Origin: an uncultured Desulfobulbaceae bacterium
Lineage (GTDB): Bacteria > Desulfobacterota > Desulfobulbia > Desulfobulbales > Desulfocapsaceae
Direction of reading: 5' to 3'
Assembly (NCBI GenBank): GCA_947311315.1
Contig: CAMZKN010000011.1
Span: 1-52,327 of the forward strand
Length of the DNA stretch: 52,327 nt
The notes below the pieces were generated by a model. It had not been told where the DNA came from. It searched no databases and was given only the letters and a program-made list of their open reading frames with translations. Position numbers and translations under genes: made by a program. Positions 1 through 8,777 of the stretch are shown one piece after another (the first letter of the stretch is position 1; each line of letters starts with the position of its first letter).

Positions 1-2026
1 ATTTTCTTTGTCTTCTTTGGGAATGTTTTTGGTGAGTTGATCGAATGTGCTTTTCATGCTTCCCATCATACAAGGGCAGGGGTTCGAACGCACGCTTTAT
101 TTTACCAACACTTTTGGAGAAGTTACAAATCTTCTGCCACTGCGAATTATTTTGCAGTTGGCCGAGGCGAATCAGGTTCAGTGCTGCTACAGAATTACCG
201 GCAGGTTCTGCGTTGTCATATTGCGCCCTCATCCTGATTTTTATGCTGGGGTCTGTCACACTGTCGAAAAAAAAGTCCTGCTTTTCGTTCCAGAAAAGCT
301 CGAATTGTCTGGATGTTAAATCAACAGCCCAACTGAGCCACTGCGGATCCTGGCTTGTCTGGTAGAGTTCCAGAAGGCCGTGGACAAGAAATGTGTAATC
401 GCTGAGCTGGCCTGGTAATCCAGCCCTGGAGTTACGGTAGCGACGGTATAGAGTATGGGTATCTTTGTCGTAGAGGTTCTCTCGAAGGAAAGTGGCGGTT
501 TGAACTGCTGCTGCCAGGAGTTGCGGATCTTGTACTATTCTTCCTGCCCGGGCAAGTGAACCGATCATCATCCCGTTCCATGCGGTAATGATTTTATCAT
601 CAAGATGAGGTCTTGTCCGTTGCTGGCGTACTGAAAAAAGGGTTTGTTTCGAGTCTGACAGGATCTGCTTTATCTCTTCTGTTGTTTTCCGGAAGTGTGC
701 TGCCGTTGCTTTGATCGTTGCAGCATGATAGAGAATGTTTCTCCCTTTAAATTCAGCAGCAGGGTCATGTTTTACATTGCCGTTTTTCTGTATTCCGTAC
801 CTGAAAGAAAAAACAGCAGCGTGCTTTTTGCCAATTCTTTTTTCAATATCAGATTTCTCCCAGAGATAGAAGCCACCTTCTGTAACATGGCCTGGGTTAT
901 ACGGGTTGTCGCTGTCGGCATCTTCAGCTGAATAGAAACCTCCATTTGCGTCTCGCATATCTCTGAGCACATAATTGAAAATTTCCCTGGCGCTTGATGC
1001 GTATTGTTGTTCTCCGCTAATCTGGTACGCGTTTACGTATGATGAGGCGAGTTGTGCCTGGTCGTAGAGCATTTTTTCGAAGTGGGGGAGGAACCAGTTC
1101 CTGTCGACGGAATATCGGTGGAAGCCTCCGCAAATCTGATCGTGCATTCCACCTGCGGCCATCTTCTTAAGGGTAAAAAGAGCCATGTCTTTTGCATCTT
1201 CTGTTCCTGTTGTTTTGTAGTACGAAAAAAGAAAGGAAAAGAGGACGGGACGGGGGAATTTGGGTGCGGAACCGAAACCACCGGTTTCGGAGTCGTAGTT
1301 CTGCGCAAGTAGTGTGTAGGCACGGGTGAAAGCATCCTGCCTGATGGGTGATGGTTGTTGCGTAGTCTTTTTTTGCAGGGCAGCAACCAGCTCGAAACCA
1401 ATTTTTTGTATGTTTTCTCTTTTCTCACCCCAGGCTGAATGAATAGTCGTCAAAACGTCCTTAAAACCCGGGCGCTGAAAAGAAGTTTGCGGAGGGAAAT
1501 AGGTTCCCGCAAAGAACGGGCTGCCATCTGGTAATAAAAAAAGAGACATGGGCCATCCGCCTGAACCGGTCATTGCCTGGGTTGCAGCCATGTACATCTG
1601 GTCGATATCCGGTCTCTCTTCGCGATCCACCTTAATGGAGATGAACCACTTGTTGAGAATTTCGGCTATCTCAGGGTTTTCAAAGGATTCATGGGCCATA
1701 ACATGACACCAGTGACAGGTGGAGTAGCCGATGGAGAGAAATATCGGTTTGTTTTCATTTTTTGCACGTTGAAATGCTTCTACACCCCAGGGATACCAGT
1801 CTACGGGGTTAAAGGCATGTTGCAGAAGATATGGGCTTTGTTCGTTAATAAGACGGTTTGCTTTTTCACCTGCAGCTGGTTTTTTTGTTACCTGAAATTG
1901 GATTTTATTTTCGTTGGTTTTTGAATATGTAGTCATTGGTGGCAGAATAAGGTTCAGGAGGAGGTACGAAATGGCAAGAGTTTGCAGGAAGCTGATTATT
2001 TTTTTGTGTTCTTTTGTGCTAGTCAA
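1..2026 (-). CDS. DUF255 / YyaL-family thioredoxin-domain protein, 3' end cut by window edge
   Basis: The reading frame is open from about 2026 to the left edge. The N-terminal part carries a thioredoxin-like domain with the family signature [19 protein letters not shown] (about 1740-1685), followed by [10 protein letters not shown]. Further on come the barrel-domain signature [21 protein letters not shown] (about 1125-1070), TAWNGMM and [14 protein letters not shown]. These are the diagnostic blocks of the DUF255/YyaL/SPATA20 family, whose biochemical role is not settled. I prefer a TTG start at 2026 because a GAGG Shine-Dalgarno lies 7 nt upstream and the extra N-terminus reads like a signal peptide (KEHKK, then a long Leu/Ile run). 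ATG at 1936 is the alternative but has no ribosome site. Near 76-96 the expected C-terminal sequence ([16 protein letters not shown]) lies in another frame, so the gene may be frameshifted. The family call is firm; the start is less so. Confidence 0.88.
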   Translation of the reverse strand, partial: MTSTKEHKKIISFLQTLAISYLLLNLILPPMTTYSKTNENKIQFQVTKKPAAGEKANRLINEQSPYLLQHAFNPVDWYPWGVEAFQRAKNENKPIFLSIGYSTCHWCHVMAHESFENPEIAEILNKWFISIKVDREERPDIDQMYMAATQAMTGSGGWPMSLFLLPDGSPFFAGTYFPPQTSFQRPGFKDVLTTIHSAWGEKRENIQKIGFELVAALQKKTTQQPSPIRQDAFTRAYTLLAQNYDSETGGFGSAPKFPRPVLFSFLFSYYKTTGTEDAKDMALFTLKKMAAGGMHDQICGGFHRYSVDRNWFLPHFEKMLYDQAQLASSYVNAYQISGEQQYASSAREIFNYVLRDMRDANGGFYSAEDADSDNPYNPGHVTEGGFYLWEKSDIEKRIGKKHAAVFSFRYGIQKNGNVKHDPAAEFKGRNILYHAATIKATAAHFRKTTEEIKQILSDSKQTLFSVRQQRTRPHLDDKIITAWNGMMIGSLARAGRIVQDPQLLAAAVQTATFLRENLYDKDTHTLYRRYRNSRAGLPGQLSDYTFLVHGLLELYQTSQDPQWLSWAVDLTSRQFELFWNEKQDFFFDSVTDPSIKIRMRAQYDNAEPAGNSVAALNLIRLGQLQNNSQWQKICNFSKSVGKIKRAFEPLPLYDGKHEKHIRSTHQKHSQRRQRK

Positions 2027-2130
2027 AGGCACACCTCGAAGGAGAAAGTTGCTGATAAAGAGAAGCTGTGTCCTACAATGTGGTTCGTGTCGGGCTGAAA
2101 GTCAAATGGGAAAAAGTGTTAGATGGAAGA

Positions 2131-4212
2131 TTATTTCAGGTCATTGAGGATGTCGATCAGCGGTTCTATTGGATAGCTTATGGGCAAGAATCTATTGTTG
2201 GAGCGGATAAAGACACTTGGTCCTTCGATATGGGCGCTGTATATGATGTGGTGGTTTTTTATGGTTCCGGCATGGAGCCAGAAGCTGCCAAATGGATCCA
2301 TGGGAGTGTGGCCAACGATAAAACGGGTTTTTTGCGGGAAGCCGAGGTTTTTCCGTAGTTTTTTCACGTCTCCTTTGGTGTAGCCGGAAGGGTAGTGTGG
2401 ACGCTGCATACGAATTGTTATAAGCTGTTTTGCAATATTTTTGTTTGTTTTGATATTTATCAGTGCTTCTTTTTTGATAGTGCCACGGGGTGGGCCAGCA
2501 TGACAGGCGATATATCCATCAGAGCATATAATATATGGCAATAGATCATAAAAGGTATTCATTTCATGAACATACTCTGCGCCTCTGTGTTGTAGGAGCG
2601 TTTCTTCAAAAAGAGTACCCTGGGGGACACCGTTTTTGTTTATTTCCGGACTGAAAGTGTCGTGATTGCCACGGATATAGAAAACATTGGCAGGGAAAGT
2701 CCGTTTGAGTTGAAAAATCAGATCCATAATCAGCATGGAGGATTCAAACTTTTCCATTTCATGAACAATCTCCGAATGAACAGCATCTCCAAGTATAATC
2801 AGACTGGCGGTATTCATTCGTAGGCAGTCGAGCAGACAACTTTCACTCAGTATTTTAAGCAGGTTGTTGACTTGAGCGTGCAAATCGCCAACGATCACGG
2901 GGGTGAGTTTTGCGGGAAGTTCCACGAGGCCGCCCGGTCTCCCTTTTTTGTCTTTTTCCCTATATGATTCATCTCTTAGGATATCATTAACGTCCCTGAT
3001 ACTTTCAAGTGCTTTGGCAGGCGGTAACGGAGTGATTGACTGACCGTATATCCTGAGAATTGTACGAAGAGAAGTCAGTCGTCCTCTTTCGAGTCTTTCC
3101 CGGTAATCAAGGTCGTCGAGTCTGACGATTTTGGTGCTGTACTCGGTTTCGAGTGGTGTGAGGATAAGGTCGCCTTTTCTGTTGGTGACGCTGACATGTC
3201 TTTTGGCAACAGAAGGTGAAAAATTAAAAAGCTCATCGTATTCCTTATTGGCTCCGCCTATAACGACGGTTTCTCCTACACGAATGCGGACAAAGCCATT
3301 TATGGTTCGTGTGGAACAACCACGTTCTGTATTGATAATCCAGTCTTTGTTGGTATCGTGTTTTTTACTGCCGATAGGGATTTCGGGTTGCAGGCGTAAT
3401 TTTGTGTCACCAAGGAGGAGTTCGAAGCTTTTACCATCATGAGCTATTCTGCCCGTGGTGGTAATTGATTGTGGTTCATGGGTGATGTTGATCCATTTGA
3501 TGGGATAGTGCCTGCGGAAAAGCCATTTCCATCCAGCAAATGTTTTCAGGCTCGGGCGGCCGGGATTTTTGTTTAAAGTCCACCGTGGTACATTGACTAC
3601 ACCCCTTTCTGCAATTCGCATTGGTGGCTTATCGAGACTTTTTCGTATATAGATATTGAGACCGGCTCTGTGCAGGTAGAGTGCAATTTCTCTATAGACG
3701 GCAACCTGTTGTTTCACCATCTCCAGGCTCAGGTTTTCATCCACGGGGAAGTAGCCTTGACTTTGTCGATCCAGCCGCTGCCGATATATTGTGGAGGGCG
3801 GTGGGATGAGAAATTCAAAAATATATCTGTTACGCCAGTTGGTTTGCAGGGAATGCGTTTTTACAGCAGGGATTCGGATACGCGGATATTCAATTTCCAG
3901 AGGTGTATCACTATTGAGCCATTCTTTGTCAAAGACGGTTAGTGCATCTGTATGGCCCCGAAATGGTAACCCCAGGTGGACTTCTCTGGGGCGGTAGATA
4001 AGCGACTGGTTTTTCCACCATTTCTTCTGGGTCATATCAAGATAACCTTCGTTGGGCCACCCTCGTATCTGTTCGATATAATATGATTTCCCTGCTCCGG
4101 GTGGGCCGGTTACCACAAGTTGTAAAAATTCAAGTCCTATGGGCAGTTCTATGCCGCGTATATTCTGGAGCTCTTGTATCGGTTCCAGGATTTTTTTTAG
4201 AGGGTCGGCCAT
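2131..4212 (-). CDS. P-loop ATPase / FHA-like / PPP-type metallophosphatase fusion protein
   Basis: This is a 693-aa protein numbered from ATG 4212; a GTG at 4254 would add 14 residues, and neither start has a clear Shine-Dalgarno. It has a Walker A motif GPPGAGKS at 36-43. A middle region has a beta-rich FHA-like pattern (RIRVGETVVIGG at 309-320, then S..KRH at 334-339). The C-terminal half is a calcineurin-like phosphoesterase: GDLHAQ 442-447, GDAVHS 475-480, RGNHD 514-518, HAG 571-573, GHT 634-636. Known PPP-family chemistry is hydrolysis of phosphate esters at a dinuclear metal centre. Two signature blocks deviate from the consensus (GDxHG is GDLHA; GDxVDRG is GDAVHSE). The order kinase-like P-loop plus phosphatase recalls bacterial polynucleotide kinase-phosphatases, but no ligase domain is seen. 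The substrate is unknown. It lies 104 nt upstream of the DUF255 gene on the same strand. There is no signal peptide, so it is likely cytosolic. Confidence 0.78.
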   Translation of the reverse strand: MADPLKKILEPIQELQNIRGIELPIGLEFLQLVVTGPPGAGKSYYIEQIRGWPNEGYLDMTQKKWWKNQSLIYRPREVHLGLPFRGHTDALTVFDKEWLNSDTPLEIEYPRIRIPAVKTHSLQTNWRNRYIFEFLIPPPSTIYRQRLDRQSQGYFPVDENLSLEMVKQQVAVYREIALYLHRAGLNIYIRKSLDKPPMRIAERGVVNVPRWTLNKNPGRPSLKTFAGWKWLFRRHYPIKWINITHEPQSITTTGRIAHDGKSFELLLGDTKLRLQPEIPIGSKKHDTNKDWIINTERGCSTRTINGFVRIRVGETVVIGGANKEYDELFNFSPSVAKRHVSVTNRKGDLILTPLETEYSTKIVRLDDLDYRERLERGRLTSLRTILRIYGQSITPLPPAKALESIRDVNDILRDESYREKDKKGRPGGLVELPAKLTPVIVGDLHAQVNNLLKILSESCLLDCLRMNTASLIILGDAVHSEIVHEMEKFESSMLIMDLIFQLKRTFPANVFYIRGNHDTFSPEINKNGVPQGTLFEETLLQHRGAEYVHEMNTFYDLLPYIICSDGYIACHAGPPRGTIKKEALINIKTNKNIAKQLITIRMQRPHYPSGYTKGDVKKLRKNLGFPQKTRFIVGHTPMDPFGSFWLHAGTIKNHHIIYSAHIEGPSVFIRSNNRFLPISYPIEPLIDILNDLK

Positions 4213-4407
4213 GGTAGTTATCAAAAGTAGAAAATTTGTCGTGGGGAAATGCACTTAATAACGTATAAGTTTTTGCTGGATTGTCAAATGATCTCTTGAT
4301 TAGGAACTACTAAGGGGTGAATTATCACAGCGTTATAGTTTTCTTGCCGTTTGTGAGGAGATAGGGTACTACTTCTGAAAGTAAAAGAAGAATGAGGAGA
4401 GATTAGC

Positions 4408-4680
4408 ATGGAAATTATTGTAGGGACTATTCCCCCGCTGCAGCAGCAAAGTAAAAAAGCACCACCTCGCCCCGGTGCTCCCATTGAAGCACAACTTCTG
4501 CATGTTCGCCCGCCCAGAAAAGGCATAGCAGGACCTTCCGGTATGGAAAGGCGGAATAAAAAAGCCAAAGACCCCCATAAAGGACGGGTACTGACGATCA
4601 TGGTGCCCGATGCAAGTCTTCTTCCCGCCGATATCGATAGTGCCAGATATGATGTGTCAATTCGTCTTATTCGTCGCTGA
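4408..4680 (+). CDS. small basic protein of unknown function (90 aa)
   Basis: The ATG at 4408 is preceded by GGAGAG at a good distance. The protein is Pro/Lys/Arg-rich in its first two thirds (PPLQQQSKKAPPRPGAPIEA), probably disordered, and ends in a more folded-looking segment (RVLTIMVPDASLLPADIDSA). No signal peptide or membrane segment is seen. It sits alone on the plus strand between the phosphatase fusion gene and the 3' end of the glutamate synthase operon; its stop directly abuts the stop of that operon. Two shorter frames on the opposite strand overlap it but lack a ribosome site. I do not recognise the family. That it is a gene rests on the Shine-Dalgarno and length only. Confidence 0.55.
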   Translation: MEIIVGTIPPLQQQSKKAPPRPGAPIEAQLLHVRPPRKGIAGPSGMERRNKKAKDPHKGRVLTIMVPDASLLPADIDSARYDVSIRLIRR

Positions 4681-7038
4681 TTAAAAAGGCGTCATTGTCC
4701 ATATTCCGCAGGGGCAGGTATCTGCACAAAAACCGCAGGCGATACACTTCTGATCATCCGAAATATATTCGTAGTTTTCTCCATGTTCTGTATGATAACC
4801 AGCTATTGTGTCAAAAACTAATTCTCTGCGGCTAATGGCTCCGGTTGGGCAGATGGTTTCGCAGAGATGACAATCCCGACACGAGCCACAGGAGAGACAG
4901 CGATCAGCCTGAGACGCTTCTGTGTTTCCTGTTTCTGTTGGCAGATAGTGGGTGATGGTAAGGGCTTTTTGCGGGATAACTTCTTTGGCAAATGGTTGCC
5001 ATTCGAACCCCTTGCAATCGGCAATGATGTATTCAGCGGCTGTTTTGCCAGCCCCCAGTGCATGGGTTGCAAGGCCCGGTCTTTCAACGTCACCTACGGC
5101 AAGTACTTTTGCGTCAGAGGTGACATGGGCCTTGTCGGTGGTGATCCAGTCTGCACCGCCCACATTGATGGTTTCCACCGTTTCAGGCAGAAAAGAAAGA
5201 GAAGGAACATCCCCTATCGAGATGATAACCGTCTGGGCCGGGAGCAATTCACCGTCTTTTGTCCATAACCCTTCGTCTGTAATCTTGTCGGTAACGACAG
5301 GCCATTGGAATGTTGCGCCAAGGCCTTCCGCTGCCTCTTTTTCCTTGCCAAAGGCGAGTGGCTTCTGGATATCAACGAGGGTTACCTTTTTTGCACCGAG
5401 TCGGTAGGCCTCACAGGCCACGTCACACCCAACATTGCCGGCCCCGATAATAACGACTTCTTTACCCACTGGGATGGGAGTGTTGCTTTTTGCTCTTTTA
5501 AGAAAGTCAAGGGCTGGAAGAACCTTTTCATGTCCAGGAAAGGGAATCGTTTTTGGAGCGTGGGTACCAACTGCAATGACGATATAATCGTATTCGTTTT
5601 GCAATTCCACAAATTTTTCCTTCGACATTTCAAAGCCAAGGCTTGTTGAAATATTAGGCGTTTCCAGAAAACGTTGAATTTCCTGATCCCAGATGGCCTG
5701 TGACAATCTTTCCCAGGGAATGACCTGCGCAAGTTTGCCGCCTATCATCTCATCCTGCTCAAAAATATGTGCTTCAATACCAGCGAGTGCAAGTTGCCAG
5801 GCAACGTTCATTCCAGCAGGGCCACCACCTATAACGGCAACTTTCCTGTCGAGTGATTCTGCAATGGTGGGAGCCTTATGATGGTTGACCGATCTACCAA
5901 GAATCTGAACATCAATAGAGTCATCTACACCCTGCCGTGAACAATTTTCCATACAAAGATTAGGACAGACAGCTCCACAGACGGATGCAGGAAGTGGTGT
6001 GTAATGGAGAAGCATTTCATAGGCTTCATCAATTTTCCCTTCGCGGATGAGGCGAAGCCTGTCAACGGTGGGGATGTGAACCGGGCAGTAGTAGGTGCAT
6101 GGTGCTGCAGCTTCTGCGTTTGCCCAGTAGGGTTTTTTACGGCGAAGATCTCCGGTGACAATTGTATCTATCACACTGCGGTCAAGACCGGGGGCGAGAT
6201 CCCTTAACGGGTCACCTCCTAATGATTTGATCCAATGGTTATTGCGAAACTCTGCCATGGGCATGGGGCCGGAAAACATCAGGGCCCGTTCCTGGGGCGT
6301 AATGGGTAGGAGGACATGCCACTCGTCCCGGATTGAAAGTGTCTTCAACAGGTCGTCACGCCTGATTTTTGAAAGAAAATCAGAAATGTTTTCCTGAAGC
6401 CATTGCCAGTGTTTATCGCTGGGTTCGGCCACTTTTGCAGAGGTCTTGGGAAAACTATTATCAATTTTTCCGCGGAAATAGATGAGACCGCCAACCATAC
6501 CGACGCAAGGGCGATAACCGAGGATATTATCCGGGTTTTTGGCATCGATTCCGCAGACAACAGCTGTGCCACCGCAGTTGAATTCGGCAAAGGAATCACC
6601 AGTTGAGCCAAGAACCCACAATTCGGGTTTTTCGTGCTGCGGATTCCATTTGGTCATGGTTAACCCGCGCGCGCCTATGGAGCCGCCGATAAATACTTTG
6701 CCGTTGGCCATGGCATTGCAGGCGCCATTGGTAGCGTCTCCCAGAACAGTTATTTCTGCTCCGATATTGAGATAACCGACATCGTCAGAGGTCGCTCCTT
6801 CGCAGAGGATGGAGGTGCCGGGCATTCCCATGCAGCCCAACCGCTGACCTGATGGGCCGCGCACGGTAATGCTCAGTCCGTCTTCTTTTTGTAAACGTAT
6901 GCCGATATTATGTTGACCGTAGGTGTCAAGCACAATGTTTGTTGCGGAAGCTGATGCTTTTCGCACAAGCTTCTCAAACTCCATGGAGTTGATGCGTTGG
7001 CCATTTTCATCGAGACCTTTTACAACCGTTATAGTCAC
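4681..7038 (-). CDS. gltD: glutamate synthase GXGXG-domain / GltD-like fusion with C-terminal ferredoxin domain
   Basis: The protein has 785 aa. The GTG start at 7038 has AAGGAG 7 nt upstream. Residues about 30-200 form the GXGXG beta-helix normally found at the C-terminus of the large glutamate synthase subunit. Residues about 310-370 hold the Cys cluster of the small subunit (C314, C318, C354, C358, C362, C366). A Rossmann FAD motif VIGGGPAG is at 402-409 and an NAD(P) motif IIGAGNVG at 530-537. The C-terminus carries two further cysteine-rich 4Fe-4S motifs (from C714 and from C765). The expected job is to accept electrons from NAD(P)H or ferredoxin and pass them to the FMN subunit encoded upstream. 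It is the last gene of a three-gene operon, 98 nt after gltB. Joining GXGXG to GltD is unlike the enterobacterial layout, where GXGXG belongs to the large subunit. The electron donor is an inference. Confidence 0.9.
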   Translation of the reverse strand: MTITVVKGLDENGQRINSMEFEKLVRKASASATNIVLDTYGQHNIGIRLQKEDGLSITVRGPSGQRLGCMGMPGTSILCEGATSDDVGYLNIGAEITVLGDATNGACNAMANGKVFIGGSIGARGLTMTKWNPQHEKPELWVLGSTGDSFAEFNCGGTAVVCGIDAKNPDNILGYRPCVGMVGGLIYFRGKIDNSFPKTSAKVAEPSDKHWQWLQENISDFLSKIRRDDLLKTLSIRDEWHVLLPITPQERALMFSGPMPMAEFRNNHWIKSLGGDPLRDLAPGLDRSVIDTIVTGDLRRKKPYWANAEAAAPCTYYCPVHIPTVDRLRLIREGKIDEAYEMLLHYTPLPASVCGAVCPNLCMENCSRQGVDDSIDVQILGRSVNHHKAPTIAESLDRKVAVIGGGPAGMNVAWQLALAGIEAHIFEQDEMIGGKLAQVIPWERLSQAIWDQEIQRFLETPNISTSLGFEMSKEKFVELQNEYDYIVIAVGTHAPKTIPFPGHEKVLPALDFLKRAKSNTPIPVGKEVVIIGAGNVGCDVACEAYRLGAKKVTLVDIQKPLAFGKEKEAAEGLGATFQWPVVTDKITDEGLWTKDGELLPAQTVIISIGDVPSLSFLPETVETINVGGADWITTDKAHVTSDAKVLAVGDVERPGLATHALGAGKTAAEYIIADCKGFEWQPFAKEVIPQKALTITHYLPTETGNTEASQADRCLSCGSCRDCHLCETICPTGAISRRELVFDTIAGYHTEHGENYEYISDDQKCIACGFCADTCPCGIWTMTPF

Positions 7039-7136
7039 TGAAAAACTCCTTGTTATTATAAATACCCTGCAAAAGGTATAAGTGTCTTCACGAAATGCCT
7101 TCTTAAAAATATGAAATGAATTTCTAAGGTACTACG

Positions 7137-8777
7137 TTAACAGACGTAATCTATCTGTAATCTTTCCGCTGCAGCTTTGTCGCCAATACCAATCGCATCA
7201 GACATGCCAACGGGCAAACTCTGGGAACGGCCAAGAGGGGCCATGATTTTTTTCATTTCCGTGTTGATTGACATGAAAACATCGGCCACTCTTTCGGCGA
7301 CTTTGTCTGGATCAAGGCGGCGATAAAGCTTGGGGTTTTGACTGGTAATGCCCTTGGGGCAGATACCAACATTGCAGACATTGCATCGATTTTTCTCGTT
7401 GCCGAGGCAGCCTGCGGCGGCCTGCATAATGTATTTTCCTATATGCACACCAGATGCTCCAAGCATCATTAGGGCCATGCCATTCTGAGCGACATTGCCG
7501 TTTTTGCCAATACCGCCTGCGGCAAAGATGGGAATCTCATTTTGTTTCCCCTGGGCAGCGAGATCAAGGTAGCAGTCACGTATACACGATGCTATCGGGT
7601 GCCCGGTGGCATCCATCGACACATTATAGGCAGCTCCTGTTCCCCCATCTATGCCATCAATAAGCAAGCCTGCGGCGTAAGGGTTTCTGACCAGATTGTT
7701 CAGGACGGATTTAGCGGAGGTAGAGGCAGAAATTTTTGGATATACCGGAACCTTATGGGTAAAAGCAGTAGAAAGTGTCTGGATCATCTTCATAACACTC
7801 TCTTCAATGGAGTAGAGTGTCTGGTGAACCGGAGGTGATGGGAGGTCAACACCTTCAGGGACGCCGCGTAACCTGGCAATGAGTTTGGAGACTTTAAACC
7901 ACATGAGCAGGCCGCCGTCCCCTGGTTTTGCTCCCTGGCCATATTTGATTTCAATGGCGGCAGGGTCACATTGCATTTCGGGGATGGCACGGATAATTTC
8001 ATCCCAGCCAAAGTAGCCGGATGCTATCTGAAGAATGATATATTTCAGGTATGGGCTTCTCAGTACCCAGGGAGGACAACCGCCTTCGCCGGTACACATG
8101 ACAACTGGAATGCCGAGCACTTCATTGCAATAGGCAACGCCCTGCAGCAGCCCAAGCCACATATTCGGAGAGAGTGCGCCAAAAGACATGGAGCCGATTA
8201 TAAACGGGAAAATCTCTCTTGTTGGCGGAATCCATCCACCGTTGATTGTGCGTTCAAGGAAATCTTCGGGCGAGAGTATTCTGCCCAGCGTCGTTGTGGT
8301 GGTGAACTCGTGTCTACCCGCATCAAGAGCAGGGTCGGTCAACATCGATATACGGTTGAAAACGATGCGATCAAGAAGAGTCGGGCCGCTGACATTTCTA
8401 CGACCACCTCTTTTGAGGGGTTCTCCTTTGCGATTGTCGAAAAAAACGGTTCGATTTTCACCGGTCCCGGGAACAGGACCAATGGCATCGTTGGGGCACA
8501 CCATGGAGCACATACCACAACCGATGCAACTTTTGGCTGGATCAGTTGCCTGACGCAAGCCCGTAAAGGTTTTGTAATCGTTGCCCCTTTTTTTGCTGAA
8601 TACCTCAAGTTGAGGAATGCGTTTGCGCATATGGGCTAGATGAATGGCACCTTTGGGGCAGACAGCAGTACATTGTCCGCAAAGGGTACACCTTTCTTCC
8701 TTATGTTCGATTATCCAGGGAAAGTCGGAAGGAGCTAAGCTGCCTGGGGTAACGGAAGCGGATCGTGCTGAGACCAT
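7137..8777 (-). CDS. gltB: glutamate synthase FMN-binding central domain with N-terminal ferredoxin domain
   Basis: The protein has 546 aa, with start ATG 8777 (AAGGAA upstream). Two 4Fe-4S motifs lie at the N-terminus: C30, C33, C36, C40 and C84, C87, C90, C94. The rest matches the glutamate synthase FMN barrel: GSMSFGALS, EIKYGQGAKPGDGG, PVYPKISAS, LIDGIDGGTGAA, AGGIGKNGNVAQ. Near the end are the cysteines CNVCNVGICPKG, which in this family hold a 3Fe-4S cluster. The reaction is the reductive transfer of ammonia to 2-oxoglutarate to give glutamate. The first 41 nt overlap the 3' end of the amidotransferase gene, implying translational coupling. This is the archaeal-type short GltB, lacking its own amidotransferase and GXGXG domains, which are encoded by the neighbours. 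Confidence 0.93.
   Translation of the reverse strand: MVSARSASVTPGSLAPSDFPWIIEHKEERCTLCGQCTAVCPKGAIHLAHMRKRIPQLEVFSKKRGNDYKTFTGLRQATDPAKSCIGCGMCSMVCPNDAIGPVPGTGENRTVFFDNRKGEPLKRGGRRNVSGPTLLDRIVFNRISMLTDPALDAGRHEFTTTTTLGRILSPEDFLERTINGGWIPPTREIFPFIIGSMSFGALSPNMWLGLLQGVAYCNEVLGIPVVMCTGEGGCPPWVLRSPYLKYIILQIASGYFGWDEIIRAIPEMQCDPAAIEIKYGQGAKPGDGGLLMWFKVSKLIARLRGVPEGVDLPSPPVHQTLYSIEESVMKMIQTLSTAFTHKVPVYPKISASTSAKSVLNNLVRNPYAAGLLIDGIDGGTGAAYNVSMDATGHPIASCIRDCYLDLAAQGKQNEIPIFAAGGIGKNGNVAQNGMALMMLGASGVHIGKYIMQAAAGCLGNEKNRCNVCNVGICPKGITSQNPKLYRRLDPDKVAERVADVFMSINTEMKKIMAPLGRSQSLPVGMSDAIGIGDKAAAERLQIDYVC

Noticed and set aside
1033..1428. 131-aa frame on the minus strand
   Set aside because: Lies inside the DUF255 gene in another frame; the DUF255 frame carries the conserved motifs here.
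4284..4601. 105-aa minus-strand frame opposite the small orphan gene
   Set aside because: No ribosome site, whereas the plus-strand frame has one.
7971..8639. 222-aa frame on the plus strand
   Set aside because: Antisense to the FMN subunit of glutamate synthase; composition is that of a shadow frame.
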